DNA from: Chara braunii
Taxonomy: Eukaryota; Streptophyta; Charophyceae; Charales; Characeae
Assembly (NCBI GenBank): GCA_003427395.1
Contig: BFEA01000142.1
Coordinates: 2,360,564 to 2,397,263 of the forward strand
Reading direction: 5' to 3'
Length of the DNA stretch: 36,700 nt
Part shown: piece after piece, positions 22,983-31,836 of the stretch
How the letters are laid out: each line of letters begins with the position of its first letter
How positions within the stretch are numbered: position 1 is the stretch's first letter
The notes under the pieces: generated by a model
What the model was told of the DNA's origin: nothing
Seen by the model: only the letters and a program-made list of their open reading frames with translations
The model's database searches: none
Translations under genes and position numbers: made by a program

Positions 22983-25900
22983 GCTCAACATTCTGCATCA
23001 CAGAATTACTACTCGTACCCTCCTCCTCCTGGTGGTCTTCTCCACCATCATCATTTGACTCATCCTCATAATCTTCAACCATCTCAAGGAGCTGCCTCTT
23101 ATGACTACCATTTGCTGCAGCAACAACAGCAGCAGCAGCAGCAGCAGCTCGAGTATCAGGATCCTGGGTCCGGAAATCGGCTAAGGCAAGTAATGGCGGA
23201 TGGTGTGGCGGGTGCTGTGGAATTGCAGGGAAATGAAGAGGCGGCTGCGTTCGGGGGGGGGGGGGCTCATGCTATGCAAACTGATTTGGCTTGGCAGAGG
23301 ATGGCACCTGGGGCAGGAATGCAGCAGTATAGTGGTCCCCCTGCTGGTCCTGGGGTTATGCCAAGTGGTCCCACAATGGTCCCTGGCACTCCTGGAACTT
23401 CTATCGGTGCTGTGGGGATGATGGGGCCGCTTGCCGAGGAGCAGGAGCAGGTTGCAATGATGGCGAACAGGATGCAGGTACATGGGATGGCCGTCCCATC
23501 GACGTCGGGACCGGCGTTTATCCCGCCGGGAGGAGGGGGGGGTGTGGGTTTGGGAGAATCTGCTGGATTCCATGCGGCGGCGGCGGCGGCGGCGGCGGCA
23601 GCAGCAGCATCAGTCACAGCTGGAGCACCCGGTGGAACGACCTACGGTCTTGGAATGGTTCCCGGTCCGTTCGATGGTACTCGTGGAATGATGATTGGTG
23701 GTCCCGCCGCTTTGGGACCTGATGGGAATGGTGGACTGCTGACAGCAGCGGTGGAGAGACCCAAAAAGCCGGCTGTTCCATCTTGGCTGCGGGAGGAGCT
23801 CATCAAGAAGCAACGGCAGGCGGGAACCTCGCTGGGAGGTGCGGTGGGGACCGCCGGGGGATGCGGAGCAGGAGGAGGGCACAGTTCCGCGTACCAGGTT
23901 CAGGGCAAAGGAGCATCGGGCGGGTCGGAGTCGGGGCTGCCAAGCGGTCTAGCTCACCGAGGAGGTGCCGCCGCTGCTGCAGGAGGGGCTTCCGTTCGTG
24001 ATCGGGATCGGACTAAAGGGCCGGGGGACCCGGCATCTGACGTCAGCGATGACGTGGACAACGAGGATGACGAGGAAGAGGACGAGGATGATGAAGAGGT
24101 TGCCAGGATAGCCTCCATTAACTTGGAGATTAAGCGTATCTTGACAGAAGTTTTGCTTAAGGTCACAGACGACCTGTTTGAGGAAATAGCAAGAGAGGTT
24201 CTCGCGGAAAAGGATGCGCCGAGTCCTTCCCCTCCTCTCCCTCCCGCTCTCCGATCCCGTCCGCCGCAGTCCCCTCGGAGGAAGGGGACGGCGTCTGCCG
24301 CCGCAGTAACAGGCCAACAACCTGTGCCTTCGACGGGCTCGAAAGCGCGCGTAGTGCTAATGGCCCCAGACGGAGGCAGACAACAGGCTTCGCGCACGAC
24401 AGGCAGGAGTGCCACCAAGGGTAGTAAACGGAGCGCATCAGGATCGGCGGCTGGCAATCTGTTAGGACTTGCCGATTACGACACTGATGATGATGATGAT
24501 GATGAGGAGGAGGAGGAGGAGGAAGAGGAGGAGGAGGAGGAGGAGGAGCAGGAGCAAGATGAGGAGGCAGAGAACCGGGATGATGACAAGGACAAGGAGA
24601 AAGAGTGGGAAAATGAACATGGAAGAGGAGAGAGGGAGGACTCGGCGATTAGCGATCGATTGGGGGAAAGGAAGGAGAGTGACGACGAGGAGGGTATGGA
24701 TGATAGGCCGAAAGAGGCAGTTGTTGACAGTGATTTAAGGGATAACGCAGGGGAGAAAGAGGGGGAAAAATACAGGGCGAGGAAGGAGAAGACGATGTAT
24801 TGGACAGAAGAGGATGCGCAACAACAGCAGCAGTTGCCGCCGGTGATGAAAAGGGCGGTAAGTACTGATCTCGCCGATGGCCGTTTTGAGCGGGCAAAGT
24901 ACGGAAGGATGGAGGAGGAAGGTATTGGGGTGAAGGGGAGGGGGAAAGAAAGGGGAAGTTTCAGTAGACTCGGGGACTCCGCTGGACGGGAAGCGAGCGC
25001 CGCGGCAGAGGCACCTTCTGTAGAGGATGACATTACCTCTCTTTCCCGCCATAACACAGAGGAAGGGGAGGAAAGGTCTTCGAGGAGAGGGGGGGACGGA
25101 GCGCAGATGGCGAAGGGAACAGTCGCAATGGATCGTGATGGTGACGAGGAGAGTGGTAGTGGTGGCGATGGCGGCGATGGCGGCGACAATCGCGGGAGGA
25201 GTAGGGCTGCTAATAGAGATCGACGAGGGTACATGAACACTGAAGATTGTGAAGGCGTTGAAGGAGTGAGTAATAGAGTAGAGAGTAGTCGAGAGGAGAG
25301 GGAGCAGAACGGGAGAAGGGAGAAGGAGGGGGAGGAAGGGGGTGCAGCGTTCAGGCGTGACGAGCAGACTCTGGCAGTAGCCGCAGCGGGAGGAGCAGAA
25401 GAGCTAAATGAGGCACCATCAAAAAGAGAGGATGTGGCCATGGCCGAAATGCCGATGGAAGATGGAGGAGGGGAAGGACCTGCGGAGGGGGAGGGGAAAT
25501 TGAGAACAGCAGATAGCTCTTGGGGATCGGGATTACATAAGAACGGCGGCGGACGGTCTTGGGAGTCGGAGTTGAATAAGAATGGCGGCGAAGACGGGTT
25601 TAAGAGGAGGGGGGATGGGATTGGAGGAGGAGGAGGAGAGGGTTCGCGGCGGAGCTATGAAGAGGAGGAAGATCCGCAAGAAACAGCGGGAGAGGAATCG
25701 AGACGAGGAGTAAGGAAGGAGGAGGAGGAGGAAGAGGAGGAGGAGGAGGAGGAGGAGGAGGAGGAGGACGAGCAGGGGGGGCATGGGGATAGGAGACGAA
25801 GAAGCATTATCGAGGGAGAAGAGCAGAATGAGGCGGGTGGGCATGGGAAAGGAGGAAGGGGCGGCAGTGAAAGGAAATCGAGGGAGGAAAAGGAGAGAAG

Positions 25901-26723
25901 ACGAGAAGGGAGATCAAGAGAAGAAGGAGCGAGGGGAAAAGACAGGACGGCTAAGGCAAAACGGACTGGGGAGGATGGGGAGAGAGAAAGAAGAGGAGAA
26001 GAGGAGAGAAGGGAGAAGAAGGATCGCGTTTCGCGAGGGAATCATGCACGAGAAGTGAGAGAGGGGAGGGAAGGGAGAGAGGGGAGAGAAGGGGAGAGGG
26101 ATAGTCACAGTAGGAGCCGGCATCATGATCAGGCCAGTCGTAGTCGGGTGGGCAGAAGTGGTGGCTATCAGGAAGAGCAGGAGAGGCCGACAAAGGAGAA
26201 GACAGAGAGAGGGAGGGAGAGAGAGAGGGGGGCAGACGTCGAGAAAGGGAAAGATAAAGGGAGAGGAAAGGAGAAACGTAAGCGGGATCGAGAGCAGACT
26301 GAAAAGGTTCACACCAAGGGTAGAGATAAAGCTCTGAGCGAGAGTGGCAAGTCGCTCAAGCGCCGTCATAAATCTTCTTCCTCTGGGAGCAGGAGGAGCC
26401 TCAGCAGTGAGAGCAGTGATGATGATGGGCATCATCAGCAACGGCAGCGACGCGGCAGGAGTAGTCCGAGTCCTAAGAAGAGAAACGTCTCCAGGCGGTG
26501 GACGAGTACATCTAGATCGCCCTCGCCGTTAAGGAGTAGAAAGGCGAGTGTGAAGGGTAGGGGGTCCAGATCGCGGTCCAGATCGCGCTCAAGGTCGCCA
26601 CGTGGCAAACATTCGACGGGGTATCACCATCGCTCGCCATCGGGATCCCGCTCTTACGAGAAAGATGGTGTTGGTAGGGGCAGGCAGTCCCGCTCTCCAG
26701 AGCGGAAACGAGGCAGAAGCTAG
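21114..26723 (+). CDS. PNISR: PNISR-like SR-related protein (Pinin-interacting serine/arginine-rich homologue), 1,869 aa
   Basis: This frame is uninterrupted for 5.6 kb. The in-frame TAG at 21066 and first ATG at 21114 set the start (context TACATGG, weak at -3). Residues 1-880 are Q/H/G/M-rich with many CAG-encoded Q runs and one Ala run (about 821-836). Three islands resemble the animal speckle protein PNISR, in the same order: SEWAAKARAWAAAKAALEAQ (about 299-318, PNISR has a W-A...A-W helix there), PKKPAVPSWLREELIKKQRQ (883-902, PNISR P-x-W-[IL]-R-E), and NLEIKRILTEVLLKVTDDLF (about 1003-1022, PNISR LLTEILLDVTDE). An Asp/Glu block (about 1123-1150), a long E/R/K/G-rich charged region and an RS-rich tail (about 1750-1869, with RSRSRSRSRSPRGK) follow. 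Animal PNISR is about 800 residues and associates with Pinin in nuclear speckles; a role in pre-mRNA splicing is inferred. The extra length is low-complexity expansion. No intron is evident. A different SR-related family is possible but less likely. Confidence 0.82.
21434..21463 (+). repeat. coding CAG repeat (first poly-Q run of the PNISR-like gene)
   Basis: Nine to ten consecutive CAG/CAA codons encode the first long Gln run. Similar runs recur near 22081-22110, 22369-22389, 22636-22676, 22938-22982 and 23119-23149. The almost pure CAG codon usage points to recent slippage expansion rather than selection on the amino acid alone. Confidence 0.85.
22938..22982 (+). repeat. longest pure coding (CAG)n tract
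   Basis: About 14 uninterrupted CAG codons and a final CAA within the PNISR-like ORF. This is the longest pure CAG tract in the gene and a likely length-polymorphic site. Confidence 0.85.
24484..24550 (+). repeat. coding (GAT)n(GAG/GAA)n tract encoding an Asp/Glu block
   Basis: A run of GAT codons switches to GAG/GAA codons, giving poly-Asp followed by poly-Glu in the PNISR-like protein. A second poly-Glu run lies at about 25719-25770. Both are nearly pure triplet repeats. Confidence 0.85.
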
Positions 26724-26945
26724 TTGGCACCGCAAGGGGACATAAGGCAGCGAGACGGCAAGGGGAGTGCCAAGGAGGGAATCGCAAGGGGCCCTGTTTA
26801 GCAGGAAAGGAGAAAGGGGAGGGGATGGTAATGGGAGTTGGAGCACAGGAGAGAGAGGACGAGAATGAAAGGCGGAGTGAGGGGGGTGGGGTGAAACAGA
26901 GGCGGAGAGCGAGTTGAGAGGAGGCATGCATGTACAAGATGGATG

Positions 26946-26995
<50 letters not shown>

Positions 26996-27584
26996 CTGCC
27001 TTCATGAATGAGAGGGCGAAGGATGAAAGTTCTACGCTGTGCATTGACATTGTGATAGGAGCGCGCGGGTTTTCCTCAGTGGCCGGTTGATTGATTGATT
27101 GGTTGTGAGGGTGAGTGAAGGGGGAAAAGGACGTTTGCTGGGATGGAGCGTCTCCACTCCACCCAAGAGATGGACTTCTATGCTATGTTTTGGTGCATTA
27201 TGCACTTTTTTTTTGTTAACGACAAAGCAGAACAGTGAGGAGAAGCTGGCTTGGCTGGCTGGTTCATGTTTTTCTTTTTCTGTTCCGTGTTCGAGAGAGA
27301 AAGAGAGGGGGGGGAAGAGGAGAGAGACACAGAAACAGGTTATTTTACGTTTTTCCCCTTATCCGCTGCCTCCCTACATCCCGTACTTCTCTCTGACGCA
27401 TATTCCCCCCCTCCTCCCTATCCTACCCCGCAATCCCGCCTTTTCATATTGCCTGCCTCCCTTTCTGGATGTCCAGTCTTCTATCTCGTACTCCCATCCA
27501 TCCTTGGCCCGTTCTCCCTCCCCCTCCCTCTCTGCCCATCTGCTGTTCCTTGCCGTTCGTTTCCTTGCTCTTTCCTCTTCCCCT
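26724..27584 (+). other. 3' flank of the PNISR-like gene, probably 3' UTR
   Basis: Purine-rich sequence follows the TAG stop and turns pyrimidine-rich near 27.34 kb. I see no AATAAA signal here. A 276-codon plus-strand frame (27099-27929) crosses it, but its translation is Pro/Ser/Leu/Cys low complexity from CT-rich DNA and I do not call it a gene. Confidence 0.4.
26947..26994. repeat. (GA)n microsatellite
   Basis: About 24 GA dinucleotides without interruption, in the probable 3' UTR of the PNISR-like gene. Confidence 0.95.
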
Positions 27585-27768
27585 CCTCCTCTCTTTCCAC
27601 ATTCCGACCCTGCTCCTGTCTTGCTTTCTCTCTGTTTGCCGTCTTTTGTGTGTGTGTGTGTGCTATCTTGTGTCCTTCCTCCTCTTTTCCACATACCGAC
27701 CCCGGTCCTGTCGTGCTTTCTCTCTATTTACCGTCTTTTCTGTGTGTATGTGTGCTGTCTTGTGTGCT
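27585..27768. repeat. tandem duplication, period 92 bp, pyrimidine-rich
   Basis: Copy 1 (27585-27676) and copy 2 (27677-27768) share TTTCCACAT(T/A)CCGACCC, then TCCTGTC(T/G)TGCTTTCTCT, a (TG)n run and TCTTGTGTG/CC, with scattered substitutions. It is a moderately old local duplication. Confidence 0.75.
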
Positions 27769-27923
27769 TTTGGGAGCTTGGCAAGGCACTCCAAGAGGTG
27801 ATCGTCTCTTGGCACCAGTGGGAAAGAAGAGAGAAGAAGAAAGGAGGTGGACGATCATCGAGAGGACACGGAAGCTCGTTGATTGAACAACAGCTTGAAA
27901 GGCAAAATGCATCCAAAGAACAC

Positions 27924-28284
27924 GAATAGCACCTTGAAAGGCAAATTGCAACAGCAGCCGCCGCAGCCACAGCAGCCGCCTCAGCCACAGCCGCTGCTGA
28001 AGCAGCAGCAGCAGCAGAAGAAGAAGAAGAAGAAGCAGCAGCAGAAGAAGAAGAAGCAGAAGGAAAAGAAAGCAGCAACAGCAGCAGCAGAAGAAGAAGA
28101 AGAAGAAAAAAGGCAAACTGCAATAGCAATGTAGCAGCAGCAGCAGAAGAAGAAGACAATGGCGATGGCGAAGCAGAAGGAGGAGGAGGAGGAGGAGGAG
28201 GAGGAGGAGAAGAAGAAGAAGAAGAAGAAGAAGAAGAAGAGATGAAAGGATATTGAGATGAATAGCAGCTTGCAAGGCAAATGC
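27924..28284 (+). repeat. mixed triplet-repeat array (CAG/CCG, AAG, GGA) bounded by 26-bp direct repeats
   Basis: Between 27950 and 28240 the sequence is almost entirely in-phase triplets: CAG/CCG, then AAG/CAG, then AAG, then GAG, then AAG. It is bounded by GAATAGCACCTTGAAAGGCA (from 27924) and GAATAGCAGCTTGCAAGGCA (from 28259). A third copy of the core (AGCTTGAAAGGCAAAATGC) lies at 27892-27910. Open frames of up to about 215 codons on both strands are repeat translations, not evidence of genes. It could be remnant coding sequence of an E/A-rich protein, because LIEQQLERQ and HLERQIATAAAAA can be read with stops between them. Confidence 0.7.
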
Positions 28285-28733
28285 GAGAGGAAAGAACGAG
28301 AGAACATCTATATGCATTTATGCGTTCTGTCCTTTTTGTGCGATCCTCTAGAATGAAGGGCAAACACAGAAGCAAAACAAATGCGCATGAACGTGTAAAT
28401 CTGCGTACGCACAGCCTTGTTTACTTCCTGTGACCTGTGGCTATACAACCTATAAACTGGTTGGCCGGAGTTTGTGAGGGCACACTGTGTGGGAATCTCA
28501 GCAGGTGTGATCCTGCTGTGCACAATGGTTGTACACCCGTGTTCTGGCCTTGTTTTGTCACATGCCGAATGAAAATGTGGAATGTATCTTGGGGACAGGA
28601 GGCGAAACGACATCTCGTTACTACACATTGCCATGTGCTATTTGGATAGTCCATTCTCCCTTACAGGGAGCCATCAATTCTGTCCAGAGGTCCTTTCGGA
28701 GTCTACGGAAGGAGGTGTGGTCATGTGAGGTCT
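28285..28733. other. intergenic DNA, nothing recognised
   Basis: No domain, RNA or terminal repeat recognised; open frames on both strands are short and unremarkable. Confidence 0.5.
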
Positions 28734-28787
28734 GATTTATCGTCAGTTGTGCCAAGCCTTGATTTATCGCCAGTTGTGCCAAGCCTT
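28734..28787. repeat. tandem duplication, 27 bp x 2
   Basis: 28734-28760 and 28761-28787 are both GATTTATCG(T/C)CAGTTGTGCC plus AAGCCTT, differing at one base. This is a recent, perfect-register duplication. A related but diverged version (GATCGCGAGTTGTG..) occurs near 29425. Confidence 0.92.
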
Positions 28788-28887
28788 CCAAATTAGATGA
28801 CAACGGCCCACCCATCTGGGGCCAGGGTGTGCAGCCCGAAGTTTTTCTGGTGATGTGGTTTGTCTTGTTCGCTATACACAACTCCAA

Positions 28888-28889
<2 letters not shown>

Positions 28890-28959
<70 letters not shown>
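28890..28959. repeat. compound (GT)n(GA)n microsatellite
   Basis: (GT) runs to about 28936 and switches directly to (GA) up to 28959. Confidence 0.95.
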
Positions 28960-29475
28960 TCTGCAGCACACAGCATGTCAGTGACTGGGAGCACAAGGGC
29001 AGGAGCTAACCTCGAAAGGAAAGGGAATGTTCTATTGAAGAGTTTTTTATTCTTTTCGAAATTTGAATAGAAAACATGTGCTTTGTATTCGAATACAACG
29101 CATGTGCGTCCATTCGAGGTGCTGTTCTATTTGAGAAAAATGGACCAACTTTTAAGTTTTAAGTTCCAGGCCCTTGGGGGCTGTGCGCCATTTTTTTTTT
29201 AATGACGGCGGCCAATTCTGGTCCTGTGACTGCAAGGATTTCCGGCTCACCCGCCTTCATTTTCAACACCCTTCCAATGCCCTTGTGAACGACCGGTATA
29301 ACGAATGAAGAAGAAAATGACTCAGGTGTATAAACTCGACCCTCCGGGCTGCGAATTGCAGGTTTGACATGCTGCTCTCACTCAGACTCTCTGAGTGGGC
29401 TGCTGCAGGCATGCTGGCATGATTGATCGCGAGTTGTGTCGATCCTTTCGAATCTCGGAGTGGGTCATTGCAGGT
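28960..29475. other. intergenic DNA, nothing recognised
   Basis: No gene seen. It contains a duplicated CTTTTAAGTTTTAAGTTCC motif and a T9 run near 29192. Confidence 0.45.
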
Positions 29476-29594
29476 TTGATTAATCACGGTTCGGTTGTCG
29501 ACAGTCGATCGTTGATCAGCCATTTTTCCATTTGAAAGGCCTGTTGACAACCGAACCGTGGTTAATCAACAGGCCTTTCAAATGGAAAAATGGC
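29476..29594. repeat. two overlapping inverted repeats (24 bp and perfect 29 bp), foldback
   Basis: 29519-29547 (GCCATTTTTCCATTTGAAAG, then GCCTGTTGA) is perfectly complementary to 29566-29594 around an 18-base loop. In addition, 29476-29499 (TTGATTAATCACGGTTCGGT, then TGTC) is complementary, with one mismatch, to 29546-29569, which overlaps that loop. The two stems are mutually exclusive. The layout fits a small foldback element or a template-switch mutation that copied sequence in inverted orientation. Confidence 0.92.
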
Positions 29595-29900
29595 TCCCCG
29601 CCCTTTTTCCTCTCTGGAAACTCGCAAAGCGTTGAGCTGTCGGTCTTTCCACCTGCAGTTGATTTCAACCTCAATCAGGTCCTCAATTTGCTGGCCATAC
29701 CTTTTCCCGGGGATTTCTGATATTGCCAAGGCTAATGCTCTGCATCTTTCCTCCCTAATTACCCACAAAGTTGCTCTTCTTATCAGGCCGAACCTCCGCT
29801 TTTTTGTTTTCTTCTTTTTGCTTTGTGAAAACGAAAATTTCGCAATAAAGATGACATACAAGGAATGGTCTCCTTCCCAAAAATCCATTGTCTGCAGCCT
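29595..29900 (-). other. unrecognised minus-strand open frame (part of 29562-29888)
   Basis: A 108-codon minus-strand frame, 29562-29888, reads through this interval. Its middle, IRRATLWVIREERCRALALA followed by ISEIPGKRYGQQIEDLIEVE, has normal protein composition rather than repeat composition. The end is encoded by one arm of the adjacent palindrome. I recognise no family. It may be a fragment of an old coding sequence (exon or transposon), and I give it low weight. Confidence 0.15.
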
Positions 29901-29975
29901 CTGTGTCTGTGTGCTCGTGTGTTTTGGTGTGTGTGTTTGTGTGTGGGTGTGTGTGTGGGTGGGTGGGTGGGTGTA
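29901..29975. repeat. GT-rich microsatellite with (GGGT)n
   Basis: Degenerate (TG)n runs end in GTGGGTGGGTGGGTGGGTGT, a sequence with four G3 runs (about 29956-29971) that could form a G-quadruplex on the plus strand. Confidence 0.85.
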
Positions 29976-30547
29976 TTTTCATGTTCACTATATACAACTC
30001 CAAGAAAAAAGCACGACTCGAAAAAAAAAAAGAAAAAAAAGGACTCGTCAGGAGGTTGAACCCGGGCAGTTTGTATTCATTTGACTGATGGATAAAGATT
30101 AAACGCGTCGCCTAGAGTTAGTGATACCACTGATAAAAGCGGTAGACTTTCCTCACACCTGCCGTCCTTGTGAATCTTCACTCTATCATTTCCACTTTTA
30201 CCCGCTGGGATGTCCTAAGGAGGGGACTCTGTCGGTGTGTTGGTTAAGCTTCTTTGAGAGGCTTTTGGAATACAGTCACAGCACACAAGCTTTTCTCGTG
30301 GAGTCGTGTTCATCGAACAAACTACTCAGAAGTGGGGATGATGCCATTCTGGCTGAATGTGTGCATTTCAGCTACAGGTGTTTGATGGCTGTGATCCACT
30401 ACCTTGTTTTTTTCTTGGGCATATTAGTATTAGGATCGAGAGTCTGGTGCGCGAGTCCACTCGACAGCGTCTTTTGCTCTCAAAGATGTTGCTAATTTTG
30501 AGCACAGCCGTGTGCCCCCGAAGATATCCGTCAAATGTTAGCTTTCT
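29976..30547. other. intergenic DNA upstream of the U6-like sequence
   Basis: Plus-strand frames of 110-124 codons cross this area (30121-30495, 30357-30689) but show no domain, and one runs through the U6-like sequence. I see neither the plant snRNA upstream element (RTCCCACATCG-type) nor a well-placed TATA box in the 100 bp before 30548. Confidence 0.45.
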
Positions 30548-30646
30548 GTCCTTTGGGACATCCGTTAAAATTGGAACGATACACAGAAGATTAGCATGGC
30601 CCCTGCGCAAAGATGACGCGCATAAATTAATAAATGGTCCAAATGT
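30548..30646 (+). ncRNA. U6 snRNA-like sequence, near full length, probable pseudogene
   Basis: U6 is the catalytic core snRNA of the spliceosome. The segment begins GTCCTTTGGGACATCCG, the plant-type 5' stem-loop, and continues AAAATTGGAACGATAC, GAAGATTAGCATGGCCCCTG, CGCAAAGATGACGCGCATAA and AAATGGTCCAAAT, in the right order and at the right length (99 nt; functional U6 is about 102). Lesions argue against function. The invariant ACAGAGA box reads ACACAGA, the 5' part of the 3' domain is changed (AAATTAATAAA where AAATCGAGAAA is usual), and the Pol III T-run is broken (GTTATCTTTC). No typical plant U6 promoter elements are visible. It is most likely a retro-copied or duplicated pseudogene. 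Confidence 0.88.
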
Positions 30647-30847
30647 TATCTTTCTTGAACGGGCAGGTGGAGGTCCTCTGACCGCCTGACGAGCCGGCAA
30701 AAGTCGTAAGGAAGTTAAAAGGAACTTTGTCAATGTGATGTGTGTTTTTGGGCCTTGCTCTACTAACTCACCTCATGTACAAACAACAAAAAATACGGGT
30801 CTGTATCTTCCCATGTTCTAGCGGAAGATTCAATCTCATTGTGCACA

Positions 30848-30912
30848 TTTGGTGAGTAGTGGAGCAAGGCCCTTCGCCAAGTTTGGTGAGAAGTGGAGCA
30901 AGGCCCTTTGCC
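30848..30912. repeat. tandem duplication, period 34 bp
   Basis: 30848-30878 and 30882-30912 share TTTGGTGAG(T/A)AGTGGAGCAA followed by GGCCCTT(C/T)GCC, with two differences. Confidence 0.9.
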
Positions 30913-30966
30913 TGTTTAGGAAACTTGGCGACACGTGGACACTAGCACACACACAGGATTTTTATT

Positions 30967-31252
30967 GGGAAAAGTTATAAAACCTCCCCGTGGAGAAACC
31001 TGTGTATTCATTTCCCCCCACATGGGTGGGGGAAAAGGTGTTGCAGGCCCCAAAATGACTTTTCCTGTCATTTTTGCACCCTGGCTGGGCCAGTGATGCC
31101 TTGCCTCTGTGTGCAAAAATGGCGGGAAAGTGTTTTACAGGGTGCAGAAATGACACCAAAAGTCATTTTGGGGCCTGGGGCACTTTTTTGCCCTGCTTGG
31201 GGGGCAAATGAATGCAAAGGTTTCGCCGCGGGGAGGTCTTATAACTTTTCCC
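30967..31252. mobile_element. 286-bp foldback (MITE-like) element with terminal inverted repeats of about 115 bp
   Basis: The left arm, 30967-31083, and the reverse complement of the right arm, 31138-31252, align along their whole length. Both begin GGGAAAAGTTATAA, then (A/G)ACCTCCCCG, CATTTCCCCCC against CATTTGCCCCCC, GGCCCCAAAATGACTTTT, and both end GCACCCTG. A 54-bp centre separates them and itself contains a diverged extra copy of the GTGCAAAAATG..GG arm end. There is no coding capacity. The structure is that of a non-autonomous foldback DNA element or a long inverted duplication. I cannot identify a target-site duplication: the left flank is TTTTATT and the right flank is T-rich. Confidence 0.85.
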
Positions 31253-31454
31253 TTCTTTTTTTTTTTCTTTTTTTTTCTTTTTTTGTTGTTGTGAACAGGT
31301 GGTTATTGTCCTGGCTCCTTATCGAGTCTTGGAAGCGTGGGTCCTTTTTTTTTGTTTATTTAAAGTCCATTTATGTCTGCGCCGGCAACTCGCAAAGTTA
31401 TGTGAATTATGCATGAATGCTTTGTTCCTGTTCGACGGGAGGACCCCTGATTGG
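31253..31454. other. T-rich spacer, nothing recognised
   Basis: T-tracts at 31256-31283 and no gene seen. Confidence 0.5.
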
Positions 31455-31836
31455 CATTGATTACTTCCTTCACATAAAGGATCGACGGTCAGCTTTGGTC
31501 AAAACTCTCCACAGGCCAACCGCAACAAGGAAAGTTAACTTTGAATAGGAGAGCCTATTGCTCTGGCACGGAATCATCATCAGACAGATAAGGAGCTCTA
31601 GAGACTGAGGAAGGAATGGTACAATTCTAGAAGGCCCTCTGCCCAGGAGATCGGGCGCAAAGCATTCACTTGGACAGAATTGTGGTCTTGATCCAGACAC
31701 AGAAGTTTTAGTCTGCGCTTGAACCTAGCCAAAATAAGGCGAACGGGACTGGTTCTTGGCATGTTTCTTAGGGGAGGTGTAGTTTTTTGGGAGGCCACAC
31801 TGATAGTTAATTCTTCCCCGCGGAAGTAATCAATGC
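31455..31836. mobile_element. candidate short non-autonomous element with 15-bp terminal inverted repeats
   Basis: GCATTGATTACTTCC at 31455-31469 is exactly complementary to GGAAGTAATCAATGC at 31822-31836, enclosing about 350 bp with no coding potential. I see no convincing target-site duplication next to the ends. The match could be by chance or an older inverted duplication, so this is only a candidate. Confidence 0.4.

Noticed and set aside
24476-25441. 321-codon minus-strand frame opposite the PNISR-like gene
   Set aside because: It is poly-Ser/Pro/Leu, the antisense of GAG/GAA/AGG-rich coding triplets. The plus-strand frame has family islands, while this one has none.
27099-27929. 276-codon plus-strand open frame downstream of the PNISR-like gene
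   Set aside because: The translation is dominated by Pro, Ser, Leu and Cys from CT- and GT-rich DNA and includes a 92-bp tandem duplication and (TG)n. I see no domain; it is most likely a chance frame in 3' flanking sequence.
27724-28375. Leu-rich and Ser/Ala-rich minus-strand frames of about 200 codons that look like membrane proteins
   Set aside because: They are translations of the antisense CTT/CTC/CTG triplet array, so the apparent transmembrane character is an artefact.
30368-30733. 121-codon minus-strand frame near the U6-like sequence
   Set aside because: Its middle is simply antisense U6; the similar peptide in the frame at 33389-33730 arises because that frame also crosses a U6 copy.
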